Origin: Desulfuromonadaceae bacterium
GTDB taxonomy: Bacteria; Desulfobacterota; Desulfuromonadia; Geobacterales; Pseudopelobacteraceae
DNA: 43,427 nt
Assembly (NCBI GenBank): GCA_028687585.1
Contig: JAQTZV010000036.1
Coordinates: forward strand, 1-43,427
Direction: 5' to 3'
The notes under the pieces: generated by a model
Told to the model about the DNA's origin: nothing
The model's input: the letters and a program-made list of their open reading frames with translations, nothing else
Databases searched by the model: none
Shown: piece after piece, positions 7,404 through 15,574 of the stretch
How the letters are laid out: each line of letters begins with the position of its first letter
How positions within the stretch are numbered: position 1 is the stretch's first letter
Program-made: the position numbers and the translations under genes

Positions 7404-9572
7404 TTAATGTTTTACTACCGCCAGTTTGGTTACTTCCTTAAGATGGAACAGACTGTGCGCATCCAGATAGGTTTCAAAGCCGTCCGGTACCACAAAGGTT
7501 GTCATGGACGATTCGATGATGGCCGGCCCAACGATGTGATTGCCGGCTTTAAGCTTCTCCATCTGATAGACATCTGCATGCAGCCAGTTGTTGTGGCGGA
7601 AGAAAGGGCGCTTTCCTATGAGGGCATCTGGCGGCGGGATCGGCCCACTCATCGGCTCTTCAGGCAGCGTCGGCTTTTGGGTGGTGACAACACCGCGCAA
7701 AATCGCTCCCGTTACGCCGAAGCCAAGTTCCGGTGAACGGGCAGAACTTGCATACACTCGAGCGTACGTATCGTCGAAGGCCACTACCAGTTTTTCCCAA
7801 TCCTCTGCAGTTGCGGCGCTGGTAATAGGAGAATTGATTTCAAGATCGTTGAGCTGCCCCATGTACTGCATGCGGTATCCCGGCTGCAGCATGACATCCT
7901 CTGGTTTGTAGCCATTGATGACAAATTCTTCGATAACCTTCTCAGCCAGGCCGGACCACGCATCCTGCAGGGTTTTGGCCGCTTCCTGTTTCTGGGCGTC
8001 AGTGGCATTTGAAGGGATGGCGATATCCACGCTCTTGTCGTATCGGTACTCAAATTCGGCACACGCACAGCCGAAGGCTGAAAAACCGGCTGCCCAGGCA
8101 GGAACGACGACGTCCTTGAAGCGTAAACCTTCCGTATACCCGTAAGTGTGCACCGGACCGGCACCACCGTAGGAGAAACAGACAAAATCAGTGGGGTTGT
8201 ACCCTTTTGCGCTGATGGTTGCGCGCAGATATTCGCGAAGCTGCTGATCGAGCAGTTCAATGACCCCCGCTGCCGCCTCTTCAACGGAGAGACCGAGCGG
8301 ATCGGCAATTTGAACCTTTATGGCCTGATGGGCCCGTTCAACATCGAGTTTTATGGCGCCACCGAGAAAGTTATCAGGATTCAGGTACCCCAGAACCACG
8401 TGGCAATCGGACACGGAAACCGTATCCAGGCCGCTCTCCGGCCAGCACATTCCTACCCGGTAACCAGCGCTGTCTGGGCCGAGCTTGATAGCGCCGGTGT
8501 ATGGGTCGAGGCGGACGAAACTACCCGCGCCAGCACCAACGGTATCCATGGCGACCAGCGGTAAGGAGAGAACAAGCCGCGCCATGTCTGGATCCGACTG
8601 AATAGCAAATTTCCCTTTGGTGATGATCGCCATGTCGAAACTGGTGCCGCCGATGTCGCTGCAGGCGATATTGTCATACCCCAAGAGTCCGCCAAGGAAC
8701 TTGGAACCTATTACCCCGCCAATCGGGCCGGAAACGATCGTACGCGCCAGCTCTTTGGCTTTCCAGCTGATGGTGCCGCCGTGCGTTGCCATTACCCGAA
8801 GATCGAATTTGGCGCCGTGCTTTTTGAAACGGTCGCTGACCTTCTTGAGTGTCGCTCGTGACGGCTCAGCAGCGTACGCCTCAAGAATAGTGGTATTGGT
8901 ACGGTGACTTTCCTTTCGCGATGGATAGTAGTCAAAAGTAGCAAAGACAGGAATTTCAAGCCCCTCATCCTTGATCACCTCAAGGCAGATATCCCGCACA
9001 CGCTGCTCATTCCTACCGTTTTTGTGGGATTGAAGAAGGCTGATGACGATGGCCTTTGAACCAGCCTCTATCAGTTCACGCGCTGCTGTCCTGACCTCAT
9101 CCTCGCGCAGCGGTATGACGATTTGCCCTTGGACATCGGTTCTCTCGACCACACCGCGGGTTCGATGGAGGGGAACCAATGGCTCGTCGTAGCGGTGAGT
9201 GTTGAGGTGGATGCGATCCTCAAGGGCGTAACCAAGGTACGACTGGCAGGCCCTTCCCATGGAGTGGATATCTTCGAATCCACGGTTGGTGATGAGCCCG
9301 ACATCCAGCCCCTTTCGCTGAACAACGCGGTTGAGCATGGCGGTGCCGGAATAGACACAGGTATCCAGTTCCGGATAGACTGCATCAACTTCACGTCCCC
9401 ACTGGGCCAGGGCGTCTACGGACGACTCATAAATTGCCTGAGATTCGTCTCCCGGATTACTCTGAGCTTTTCCAACGACGAACTTTCCATCCTGCCGTAC
9501 AAAAAAAGTGTCGGTCATCGTGCCTCCGGCATCAATGCCCATTACCTGTACTGGCGAGTGTTGTACTTGCAT
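7404..9572 (-). CDS. acxA: acetone carboxylase, beta subunit (hydantoinase A/HyuA family, ASKHA ATPase fold)
   Basis: The 722-residue product opens with MGIDAGGTMTDTFFV, the first phosphate loop of the ASKHA/HyuA family, and has ACSDIGGTSFDMAII near residue 300 as the second phosphate loop. Also present are TIVSGPIGGVIGS and SYGGAGPVHTYGY, all typical of HyuA-type subunits. In known acetone carboxylases this subunit binds the nucleotide and phosphorylates substrate. The start at 9572 has an AAGGAG site. Length and gene order (A-B-C) agree with acetone carboxylase. Acetophenone carboxylase is less likely because that enzyme has additional subunits. Confidence 0.94.
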   Translation of the reverse strand: MQVQHSPVQVMGIDAGGTMTDTFFVRQDGKFVVGKAQSNPGDESQAIYESSVDALAQWGREVDAVYPELDTCVYSGTAMLNRVVQRKGLDVGLITNRGFEDIHSMGRACQSYLGYALEDRIHLNTHRYDEPLVPLHRTRGVVERTDVQGQIVIPLREDEVRTAARELIEAGSKAIVISLLQSHKNGRNEQRVRDICLEVIKDEGLEIPVFATFDYYPSRKESHRTNTTILEAYAAEPSRATLKKVSDRFKKHGAKFDLRVMATHGGTISWKAKELARTIVSGPIGGVIGSKFLGGLLGYDNIACSDIGGTSFDMAIITKGKFAIQSDPDMARLVLSLPLVAMDTVGAGAGSFVRLDPYTGAIKLGPDSAGYRVGMCWPESGLDTVSVSDCHVVLGYLNPDNFLGGAIKLDVERAHQAIKVQIADPLGLSVEEAAAGVIELLDQQLREYLRATISAKGYNPTDFVCFSYGGAGPVHTYGYTEGLRFKDVVVPAWAAGFSAFGCACAEFEYRYDKSVDIAIPSNATDAQKQEAAKTLQDAWSGLAEKVIEEFVINGYKPEDVMLQPGYRMQYMGQLNDLEINSPITSAATAEDWEKLVVAFDDTYARVYASSARSPELGFGVTGAILRGVVTTQKPTLPEEPMSGPIPPPDALIGKRPFFRHNNWLHADVYQMEKLKAGNHIVGPAIIESSMTTFVVPDGFETYLDAHSLFHLKEVTKLAVVKH

Positions 9573-9640
9573 AAATGTCTCCTTGTGTGAATGATTTGTT
9601 TCAATTTTTTGCCACCACTTATCCAGACCGTTTCCCTGTA

Positions 9641-9832
9641 CTAGATATCCATGATCATAGGTCCACCTCCCTTTTGCTGGTTGCTTTTGTAGTAATGCTC
9701 CTGTTTTCTCCTGATTAATTCCGTGGCATGATCCAAAGCGGATCTGAGATCCTGCAGCGCAGAAGTTTCATAGTGACAGGCAATTTTGTTCAAGGCCTTA
9801 CAGGTTGTAACAGGGTTGAAATACCATGGCAT
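9641..9832 (-). CDS. small unrecognised protein, first gene of the acetone carboxylase operon
   Basis: A 63-residue frame starts MPWYFNPVTTCKALNK and continues with a probable helix (ALQDLRSALDHATELIRRKQEHYYKS) before a GGGP tail. AAGGAG stands at a good distance before this ATG; two further ATG codons just upstream (9841 and 9838) give up to three extra residues. It lies 68 bases before acxA and about 100 bases after the sigma54 promoter, so it should be on the acx transcript. No signal peptide or membrane segment is seen and I do not recognise the family. A role in assembly, metal delivery or leader control is possible but unproven. Confidence 0.62.
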   Translation of the reverse strand: MPWYFNPVTTCKALNKIACHYETSALQDLRSALDHATELIRRKQEHYYKSNQQKGGGPMIMDI

Positions 9833-9948
9833 TTTCATCATCTCCTTTCTGAGGCAGTTTTAATAAACCGGTCAGAAATGACTTTTATACGGACCACACG
9901 CTGAATATAATTTCACAAGAACATTGTTTTGCTGTCTGAGATCATATT

Positions 9949-9964
9949 AGCAATCGACATGCCA
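9949..9964 (-). promoter_or_regulatory. sigma54 (-24/-12) promoter of the acx operon
   Basis: The minus strand reads TGGCATGTCGATTGCT (9964 to 9949), with GG and GC separated by exactly 10 bases and a close match to TGGCAC-N5-TTGCT. Transcription would start near 9938. The activator gene acxR is divergent, as in other acetone carboxylase loci. Confidence 0.85.
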
Positions 9965-10080
9965 AAGGTTTGAAACCGTGTTTATTAGGTTGTAAGTTGC
10001 TGTTACTTTGAAGTTTATCTTGATTACAAAGAGATATATGTATAAATTCACATCACGCTGTTCTTTACAGAACATCGTTT

Positions 10081-10119
10081 GTCCCGAAATCGGTACTGGA
10101 ACAGTCCCGATTTCGGGAC
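10081..10119. promoter_or_regulatory. paired palindromic upstream activating sites, probably bound by AcxR
   Basis: Two near-identical 16-base palindromes lie side by side: GTCCCGAAATCGGTAC at 10081-10096 and GTCCCGATTTCGGGAC at 10104-10119. Their centres are 23 bases apart, about two helical turns, on the same DNA face. They sit roughly 140-180 bases upstream of the predicted sigma54 start, the normal distance for enhancer sites. As a unit the two sites also form a 14-base perfect inverted repeat. Binding by AcxR is inference. Confidence 0.75.
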
Positions 10120-10330
10120 AGAAACGGGATACGAAGGCGGGCGGCACCATGAACAAGAAGCTTGTATCCATTGTATATTGCTACGATTTGTGATGTATTT
10201 GGCATAAATAGGTTGCCGAAATGCCATTTTCAGCAAAAATTATTCAGAGGTACTCGAGGAAGTTCAGCGGGGCAGTTTGTTTTTATCGGCCGGACAATTG
10301 CATAAATAAATGATCATGATGAGACTACGT

Positions 10331-10359
10331 TTGTTTTGAATGCAATTCACTTGTATATG
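10331..10359 (+). promoter_or_regulatory. weak candidate sigma70 promoter for acxR
   Basis: TTGTTT (10331-10336) and TATATG (10354-10359) are 17 bases apart, about 37 bases before the first acxR ATG. Both boxes are moderate matches. No correctly spaced sigma54 promoter was found facing acxR. Confidence 0.3.
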
Positions 10360-10395
10360 CTGACCATTGCATGGTAATTTGGTAGAGAAATAAAT

Positions 10396-12426
10396 ATGGC
10401 CTCAGAAGCCGATAATGGATTGTCGCCTTACATAAAAACCCGGCAGAATGGTATAAAGAGGTATCCCATGGCTATTGCGCCTCCACTCATATCCTATCAT
10501 AAAGATCGCCGTAAAATTGATAGTTTGTGGGATAGATTCGAGGTCGGGCATGTCTCCCTTGAACAGCTTGATCCGTACGAGAAAACACTTGTCAACAACT
10601 GGATGCGCTGCAAGACTCTCGGCATCGATTCTCGCATGCATGAAGGCCTGATACTTGCTGAAGAGGAATATAAAACGGCTTGTGCAAATAGCAGTTTAAT
10701 AATTGATACATCTTCTCCGATCCTGAAAAGGGTCTCCATTCTTCTTACGTCTGTTCCCAACATTCTTATCCTAACGGACCATAAGGGCACCATCCTCTCT
10801 GTTATCGGTGATCCATCAATACGTGTACGAGCTGCCGAAGATTCCGGGTTGGTTGAAGGAGCCTGCTGGCTCGAGTCGCTTCGAGGCACGAACGGCATAG
10901 GCACTGCCATATCCCAAAAAGAGCCTGTCCACATTTACGCCAATGAACACTTTTGTGAGGGCTGGCAAAAGTGGTCATGCGCCGCTACTCCGATTCTGGC
11001 ACCCGACAGCACCGAGATTCTCGGAGTTGTCAACTTTACGACCTTTGATAAGGACTACAGAGAGGACGCTCTCGCGCTCACCTATGCACTTTCAGGCCAA
11101 ATCATGGCTGAAATCAGATTACAGTTGGAATTGGAACGCTTACAGTTAATCCAGCACTACTCCGACTATTCAAGCCGGTATCCATCAGAGAACATCGTAA
11201 TTCTGGATCGCATGGGGCGTCCTGTCAGACATTGTCATGACAACGATCCGAGTAAAATTAGCCTGACAAACGAAAGCATGCTTGACGAGTTGCCCGAGAA
11301 GATTCGTAAGATCCAGTTAAAAGGGACAGAATCGGAAATAGGCTCCCTGTTGGTGTTTAAAAGAAAAAGCCCGGTTGTAGTTTCATTACCGAACAGGTCA
11401 GCACAAATCCCTTGCGTAGAAATGTTCGGAGACTTTGCAACGGCAAATGAGGACCTCAAGCTGATCATGGAGCGGGTCAGCAAAGTCATGACATCAGAAA
11501 TCAATGTGCTGCTGTTTGGAGAAACCGGGACCGGAAAGGAGATTGTTGCCAACTACATTCATACCCACAGCAAGCGTAGTGCAGGTCCATTCGTGGCGGT
11601 AAACTGCGGAGCTATCAGCAAAGAGCTCTTCGAAAGTAAATTTTTCGGATATGAGCGCGGCGCATACACGGGAGCTGATCCTCGCGGGAGGAAGGGGCTG
11701 TTTGAGAGTGCCAACGGCGGAACGCTTTTCCTCGACGAAGTTGGCGAGATGCCTCTGGACATACAGGCCGCTCTCTTGCGGGTACTGGAGACGGGGCGTT
11801 TCAATCAGGTGGGATCAGACAAGGAGATATCCACAAACTGCAGGATCATTGCGGCAACAAACAGATCACTGTCTGAAGAGATCGATCGGGGAGCCTTCAG
11901 GGTTGACCTCTATTTCAGGCTTGGTGTCGCAACGTTTGACATCCCCCCGCTGAGAGAACGCCCAGAGGATATTCCCGTAATCATTCAACATACTATGGAG
12001 TTGTTATGCCAGAAGCACGGCGTTAATCCATCCTTCATTACACCAGAGGCGATGAAAGCACTTACCGGTTACAGCTGGCCTGGAAACGGGCGTGAAGTCA
12101 GAAATGTTATCGAGTCAGCAATGATTTGCTGTGGAGATACTATTTCCGTTCAGGACCTACCGATAAAAATAAGGCAATCGCAAAAGGCAAATCAGCAAAC
12201 ACTCCCGCAAACGGACGAAGCTGCTTCCGCAGCTTCTAGCGAAGGGTCAGATTCTGTCGACTACAGAATTAGTTCCAGCTTTTCACATAGTGAAGTACAA
12301 CTGATCAAGACCACTCTGGATAAATACAAGGACATAGCCCTCACCTGCAAGGCACTTGGTGTATCGAGAACAACTTTCTACCGAAAGTGCAATGTTCACG
12401 GTATCACACCGAGTAAATACACCTAG
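10396..12426 (+). CDS. acxR: sigma54-dependent activator of the acetone carboxylase operon (AcoR/AcxR family)
   Basis: The 676-residue product has a GAF-type sensor region (about 100-245) with the AcoR signature LRGTNGIGTAI. An AAA+ domain follows with Walker A GETGTGKE (375-382), a sigma54-contact loop GAYTGA (422-427, Tyr in place of the usual Phe) and Walker B LFLDEV (444-449). A C-terminal Fis-type helix-turn-helix lies at about 645-668 (LTCKALGVSRTTFYRKC). It lacks a receiver domain, so it probably senses a small molecule such as acetone or a metabolite directly. The first ATG has a poor ribosome site; the ATG at 10468, preceded by AAGAGG, is an alternative that would drop 24 residues. 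It is divergent from acxABC and should bind the paired palindromes between them. Confidence 0.88.
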   Translation: MASEADNGLSPYIKTRQNGIKRYPMAIAPPLISYHKDRRKIDSLWDRFEVGHVSLEQLDPYEKTLVNNWMRCKTLGIDSRMHEGLILAEEEYKTACANSSLIIDTSSPILKRVSILLTSVPNILILTDHKGTILSVIGDPSIRVRAAEDSGLVEGACWLESLRGTNGIGTAISQKEPVHIYANEHFCEGWQKWSCAATPILAPDSTEILGVVNFTTFDKDYREDALALTYALSGQIMAEIRLQLELERLQLIQHYSDYSSRYPSENIVILDRMGRPVRHCHDNDPSKISLTNESMLDELPEKIRKIQLKGTESEIGSLLVFKRKSPVVVSLPNRSAQIPCVEMFGDFATANEDLKLIMERVSKVMTSEINVLLFGETGTGKEIVANYIHTHSKRSAGPFVAVNCGAISKELFESKFFGYERGAYTGADPRGRKGLFESANGGTLFLDEVGEMPLDIQAALLRVLETGRFNQVGSDKEISTNCRIIAATNRSLSEEIDRGAFRVDLYFRLGVATFDIPPLRERPEDIPVIIQHTMELLCQKHGVNPSFITPEAMKALTGYSWPGNGREVRNVIESAMICCGDTISVQDLPIKIRQSQKANQQTLPQTDEAASAASSEGSDSVDYRISSSFSHSEVQLIKTTLDKYKDIALTCKALGVSRTTFYRKCNVHGITPSKYT

Positions 12427-12692
12427 TCCACAACATGTGTGTGCCAGTCAAGCTCCAAAGAACCGCAATACTGGTTCGACTGACACAACGAAGCACGAAA
12501 GCATTCATCACTTAACAAGCGGACATCGAAAGAGACCTTTTCAAAGGACTTGAAAAACTGAGGCTGGCAACCTGAAGCCAGAGACGACGACAACATCGGG
12601 TCATTGCTCGTTCTACCCATCAGGCTGTCTTACAAACCCCGTCCACCTCACTCACCCATCACATTGATATTCATCACATTTATAATTTAGTC
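12427..12692. other. gene-free stretch after acxR with imperfect hairpins
   Basis: No convincing gene is seen. One imperfect hairpin spans 12439-12486 (GTGT-GC-CAGTC against GACTG-ACAC), and a smaller CTGGC/GCCAG hairpin lies about 100 bases further on. Neither has a U tract, so no clear rho-independent terminator for acxR is visible. Confidence 0.35.
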
Positions 12693-12727
12693 AAAAAAAA
12701 AGGGGAAACCCTTGCGGATTTCCCCTT
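12693..12727 (-). terminator. rho-independent terminator of rplM-rpsI
   Basis: On the minus strand AAGGGGAAA pairs with TTTCCCCTT around a 10-base loop and runs straight into a T tract, 28 bases after the rpsI stop. Confidence 0.88.
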
Positions 12728-12754
12728 GAATATACCTCTGTATCAATCCGGCGA

Positions 12755-13147
12755 TTAACGCTTGGAGAACTGGAAGCGGGCGCGGGCTGCTTTCCTGCCG
12801 TACTTCTTACGCTCTTTGATACGTGAGTCACGGGTAATAAATCCTGCTTTTTTAAGGACACCGCGCAGTTCAGGCTCATGCAGCAACAGCGCTTTGGTGA
12901 TACCATGCTTGATAGCGCCGGCCTGACCGGTATCGCCGCCACCGGAAACAGTTACATACACATCAAAAATGCCGACTTTCTCAACCAGTTCAAACGGCTG
13001 GCGAACGACCATCTTTGATGTTTCACGACCAAAGTATTCATCAAGAGTTTTGTGGTTGACGGTAAAAGTACCGACGCCGGGCTTAAGCCAAACACGAGCA
13101 ATTGAAGTTTTGCGTTTGCCTGTCCCATAATAACTAACTGCGGCCAT
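12755..13147 (-). CDS. rpsI: 30S ribosomal protein S9
   Basis: The 130-residue product has the uS9 features YYGTGKRKTSIARVWL, the GGGDTGQAGAIKHGI core, and the basic tail ending FQFSKR that reaches the P-site tRNA. It lies 22 bases after rplM, the standard L13-S9 pair, and ends just before a terminator. The start has an AAGGAG site. Confidence 0.98.
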   Translation of the reverse strand: MAAVSYYGTGKRKTSIARVWLKPGVGTFTVNHKTLDEYFGRETSKMVVRQPFELVEKVGIFDVYVTVSGGGDTGQAGAIKHGITKALLLHEPELRGVLKKAGFITRDSRIKERKKYGRKAARARFQFSKR

Positions 13148-13169
13148 ATCGTTTTCTCCTTAGTGAATA

Positions 13170-13598
13170 TTAAAGTGCCAGATTCTTGGGCAACTGAGCT
13201 GCGTGTGGATGATTTGGTCCCGCATATATCTTAAGCTTGCTGAGCATGGCCCGGGCAAGTTTATTCTTGGGAAGCATCCCTTTGACGGCTTTTTTGATGA
13301 GTTCTTCCGGCTTTTTTTCAAGCAGTTTACCGGCTGAAATCTCTTTCAGGCCACCGACGTAACCGGAGTGGCTGTAATAGATCTTGTCGGCTAACTTACG
13401 ACCGGTCAGAGCGATCTTTTCAGCATTGATAACGATAACAAAATCGCCGGTATCAACGCTTGGCGTGTAGAGAGCCTTGTTCTTCCCGCGCAGAACACCT
13501 GCTATCTGAGTGGAAAGACGACCCAGAACCGCATCCTGTGCATCAACGATATACCAGTCACGCTTTACATTCTCTGCTTTTGCAACTTCTGTTCTCAT
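13170..13598 (-). CDS. rplM: 50S ribosomal protein L13
   Basis: The 142-residue product has the uL13 core: WYIVDAQDAVLGRLSTQIAGVLRGK, the HSGYVGGLKE segment and KGMLPKNKLARAMLSKLKIYAG. The ATG at 13598 with a GTGGGG site is preferred; an in-frame GTG at 13613 would add five residues not normally found. It is the first gene of the L13-S9 operon behind a clear promoter. Confidence 0.98.
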   Translation of the reverse strand: MRTEVAKAENVKRDWYIVDAQDAVLGRLSTQIAGVLRGKNKALYTPSVDTGDFVIVINAEKIALTGRKLADKIYYSHSGYVGGLKEISAGKLLEKKPEELIKKAVKGMLPKNKLARAMLSKLKIYAGPNHPHAAQLPKNLAL

Positions 13599-13661
13599 AA
13601 ATTCCCCACCCACAGTACAACCTGTAATCGAATACCGGCCAAGATTTTTTTGAAGAGGTGT

Positions 13662-13690
13662 AACTTACTGAAAGTGTATGATCGTGTCAA
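13662..13690 (-). promoter_or_regulatory. sigma70 promoter of rplM-rpsI
   Basis: TTGACA (13690-13685) and TAAGTT (13667-13662) are 17 bases apart on the minus strand. The -35 box is perfect. The start would be near 13655, giving a leader of about 57 bases. Confidence 0.7.
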
Positions 13691-13729
13691 GGAAAAAATA
13701 TCCGGAGCAATTAATTGATCGGATCAATG

Positions 13730-13758
13730 TTGTAACAGAGCGGATTTCATGATACAAC
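13730..13758 (+). promoter_or_regulatory. weak candidate promoter of gatCAB
   Basis: TTGTAA (13730-13735) and TACAAC (13753-13758) are 17 bases apart, 36 bases before gatC. The -10 box is poor, so this is only a candidate. Confidence 0.33.
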
Positions 13759-13794
13759 CACGCGGCAATTATCATTTTTTTCGGAGTTGGAACT

Positions 13795-14082
13795 ATGGAG
13801 ATGACGGTAACAGATGTCGAGTACGTGGCACGTCTGGCCCGACTTGAGCTCAGCCTTAAAGAAAAAGAGCTGTTTGCCGGTCAAATGGGCGCAATTCTTG
13901 GGTATGTGGAAAAGCTGAAAGAGCTTAATACAGATGGTATTGTGCCAACTTCTCACGCCGTACCGATGGAAAATTCGTTCCGCGAGGACATCGTTTTTTC
14001 ACCCATTGGCCTGGAGAAGGCGTTAGCAAATGCGCCTGATCGCGCAGGTTCCTTTTTCGCCGTGCCAAAAGTTATTGAATAG
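13795..14082 (+). CDS. gatC: Asp-tRNA(Asn)/Glu-tRNA(Gln) amidotransferase subunit C
   Basis: The 95-residue product has the GatC pattern: VEYVARLARLELSLKEKE, the ILGYVEKLKELNTDGIVPT segment and the FREDIV...APDRAGSFFAVPKVIE ending. GatC clamps GatA and GatB together in the enzyme that converts misacylated Glu-tRNA(Gln) and/or Asp-tRNA(Asn). It starts the gatC-gatA-gatB operon. The first ATG follows GGAG; a second ATG two codons later is also possible. Confidence 0.96.
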   Translation: MEMTVTDVEYVARLARLELSLKEKELFAGQMGAILGYVEKLKELNTDGIVPTSHAVPMENSFREDIVFSPIGLEKALANAPDRAGSFFAVPKVIE

Positions 14083-14100
14083 ATTCAGGGGATACAAAAA

Positions 14101-15555
14101 ATGAACATTTTCAACATGACCATCCACGAGCTCCATACCGCACTGAAAGGAAAGCAGATTTCTTCTGTTGAGGCGACGTCAGCCATGCTGAAGCGCATCG
14201 AAGCGGTTGAGCCGAACGTTGGCTCTTTTATTACGGTAACACCTGAACATGCGCTGGCTGCCGCAGGAAAGGCCGACCAACTGATTGCGCAGGGAGCATG
14301 CGAACTGTTGACCGGCATTCCGCTGGCAATCAAGGATATTTTTCTGACGGAAGGAATTCGCACCACCTGCGGATCGCGTATTCTGCACAACTTTATCCCG
14401 CCCTACAGCGCCACCTCCTGGGAAAAACTTTGCGATTGCGGAGCGGTGCTGCTCGGCAAACTTAACCAGGATGAGTTCGCCATGGGCTCGTCAAACGAAT
14501 CCAGTGCGTATGGCACCACCCGCAACCCATGGGACACAACCTGCATTCCGGGGGGATCATCGGGAGGTTCGGCAGCGGCAGTTGCCGCCAGGCAGGCGAT
14601 TGCAACGCTTGGAACAGACACCGGTGGATCCATCCGGCAACCTGCTTCGCACTGCGGCTGTGTCGGTCTGAAACCGACCTATGGCCGGGTTTCCCGCTAC
14701 GGCGTTATCGCCTATGCCTCATCACTGGATCAGGTCGGGCCACTGACCCGCGATGTGGCGGACTGTGCGGTCATGCTGGGGGCGCTTGCCGGCCACGACC
14801 CCAAAGATTCTACCAGTGTAGACACACCGGTGCCAGACTACTCCGCCACGCTGTCACAGGGAGTAAAGGGGTTGAGGATCGGCCTGCCCAAAGAGTACTT
14901 TATCGACGGCCTCGACCCGGATGTGCAAAAAGCGATGGATGCTGCCATTGATACCTACCGGCGACTGGGCGCCGAATTTGTCGACATTTCGCTGCCGCAC
15001 ACCGACTACGCGGTGGCAACCTATTATCTGATCGCCACCGCTGAAGCCAGTTCCAACCTCGCCCGCTACGACGGGGTTCGTTTCGGCCACCGTGCCGAGG
15101 CAGACGGATTGCTGGAAATGTACACCAAGAGCCGCAGCGAAGGCTTCGGCAGCGAAGTCAAGCGCCGCATCATGCTCGGCACCTATGCGCTCTCATCCGG
15201 CTATTACGATGCCTATTACGTCAAGGCCCAGAAAGTGCGGACGCTGATCATGAATGACTTCATCTCAGCTTTTGCTGACGTCGATGTCATGCTGACACCG
15301 GTAGCGCCGACACCGGCGTTCAAGGTCGGCGAAAAAATCAACGACCCACTGCAGATGTATCTGTCGGACATTTTCACCATACCGGTCAATCTGGCCGGTA
15401 CCTGCGCCATGTCAATCCCGGCCGGTTTTTCGGCAGCCGGCTTGCCAATCGGATTGCAACTGATCGGCAAGCCGTTCGGTGAGGAGACTGTTTTGCAGGC
15501 AGGGTTTGCATTTGAGCAGGCCACCGAGTGGCACACCAGAAAAGCAACGATTTAA
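14101..15555 (+). CDS. gatA: Asp-tRNA(Asn)/Glu-tRNA(Gln) amidotransferase subunit A
   Basis: The 484-residue product is an amidase-signature enzyme, with GIPLAIKDIF (catalytic Lys), CIPGGSSGGSAAAVAA (catalytic Ser region) and GTDTGGSIRQPA (catalytic cis-Ser and Ser). It releases ammonia from glutamine for transfer through a tunnel to GatB. Length is normal for the family. It begins 18 bases after gatC. Confidence 0.97.
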   Translation: MNIFNMTIHELHTALKGKQISSVEATSAMLKRIEAVEPNVGSFITVTPEHALAAAGKADQLIAQGACELLTGIPLAIKDIFLTEGIRTTCGSRILHNFIPPYSATSWEKLCDCGAVLLGKLNQDEFAMGSSNESSAYGTTRNPWDTTCIPGGSSGGSAAAVAARQAIATLGTDTGGSIRQPASHCGCVGLKPTYGRVSRYGVIAYASSLDQVGPLTRDVADCAVMLGALAGHDPKDSTSVDTPVPDYSATLSQGVKGLRIGLPKEYFIDGLDPDVQKAMDAAIDTYRRLGAEFVDISLPHTDYAVATYYLIATAEASSNLARYDGVRFGHRAEADGLLEMYTKSRSEGFGSEVKRRIMLGTYALSSGYYDAYYVKAQKVRTLIMNDFISAFADVDVMLTPVAPTPAFKVGEKINDPLQMYLSDIFTIPVNLAGTCAMSIPAGFSAAGLPIGLQLIGKPFGEETVLQAGFAFEQATEWHTRKATI

Positions 15556-15574
15556 CTATCCGGAGCATATACTC

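Noticed and set aside
10150..10194. 14-residue open frame starting MNKKLVSIVY in the acx control region
   Set aside because: Very short, no proper ribosome site, and far from acxR; nothing suggests a leader peptide.
10200..10217. TGGCAT...TTGCC resembling a sigma54 promoter facing acxR
   Set aside because: GG and GC are 12 bases apart rather than 10, so it does not fit the required spacing.
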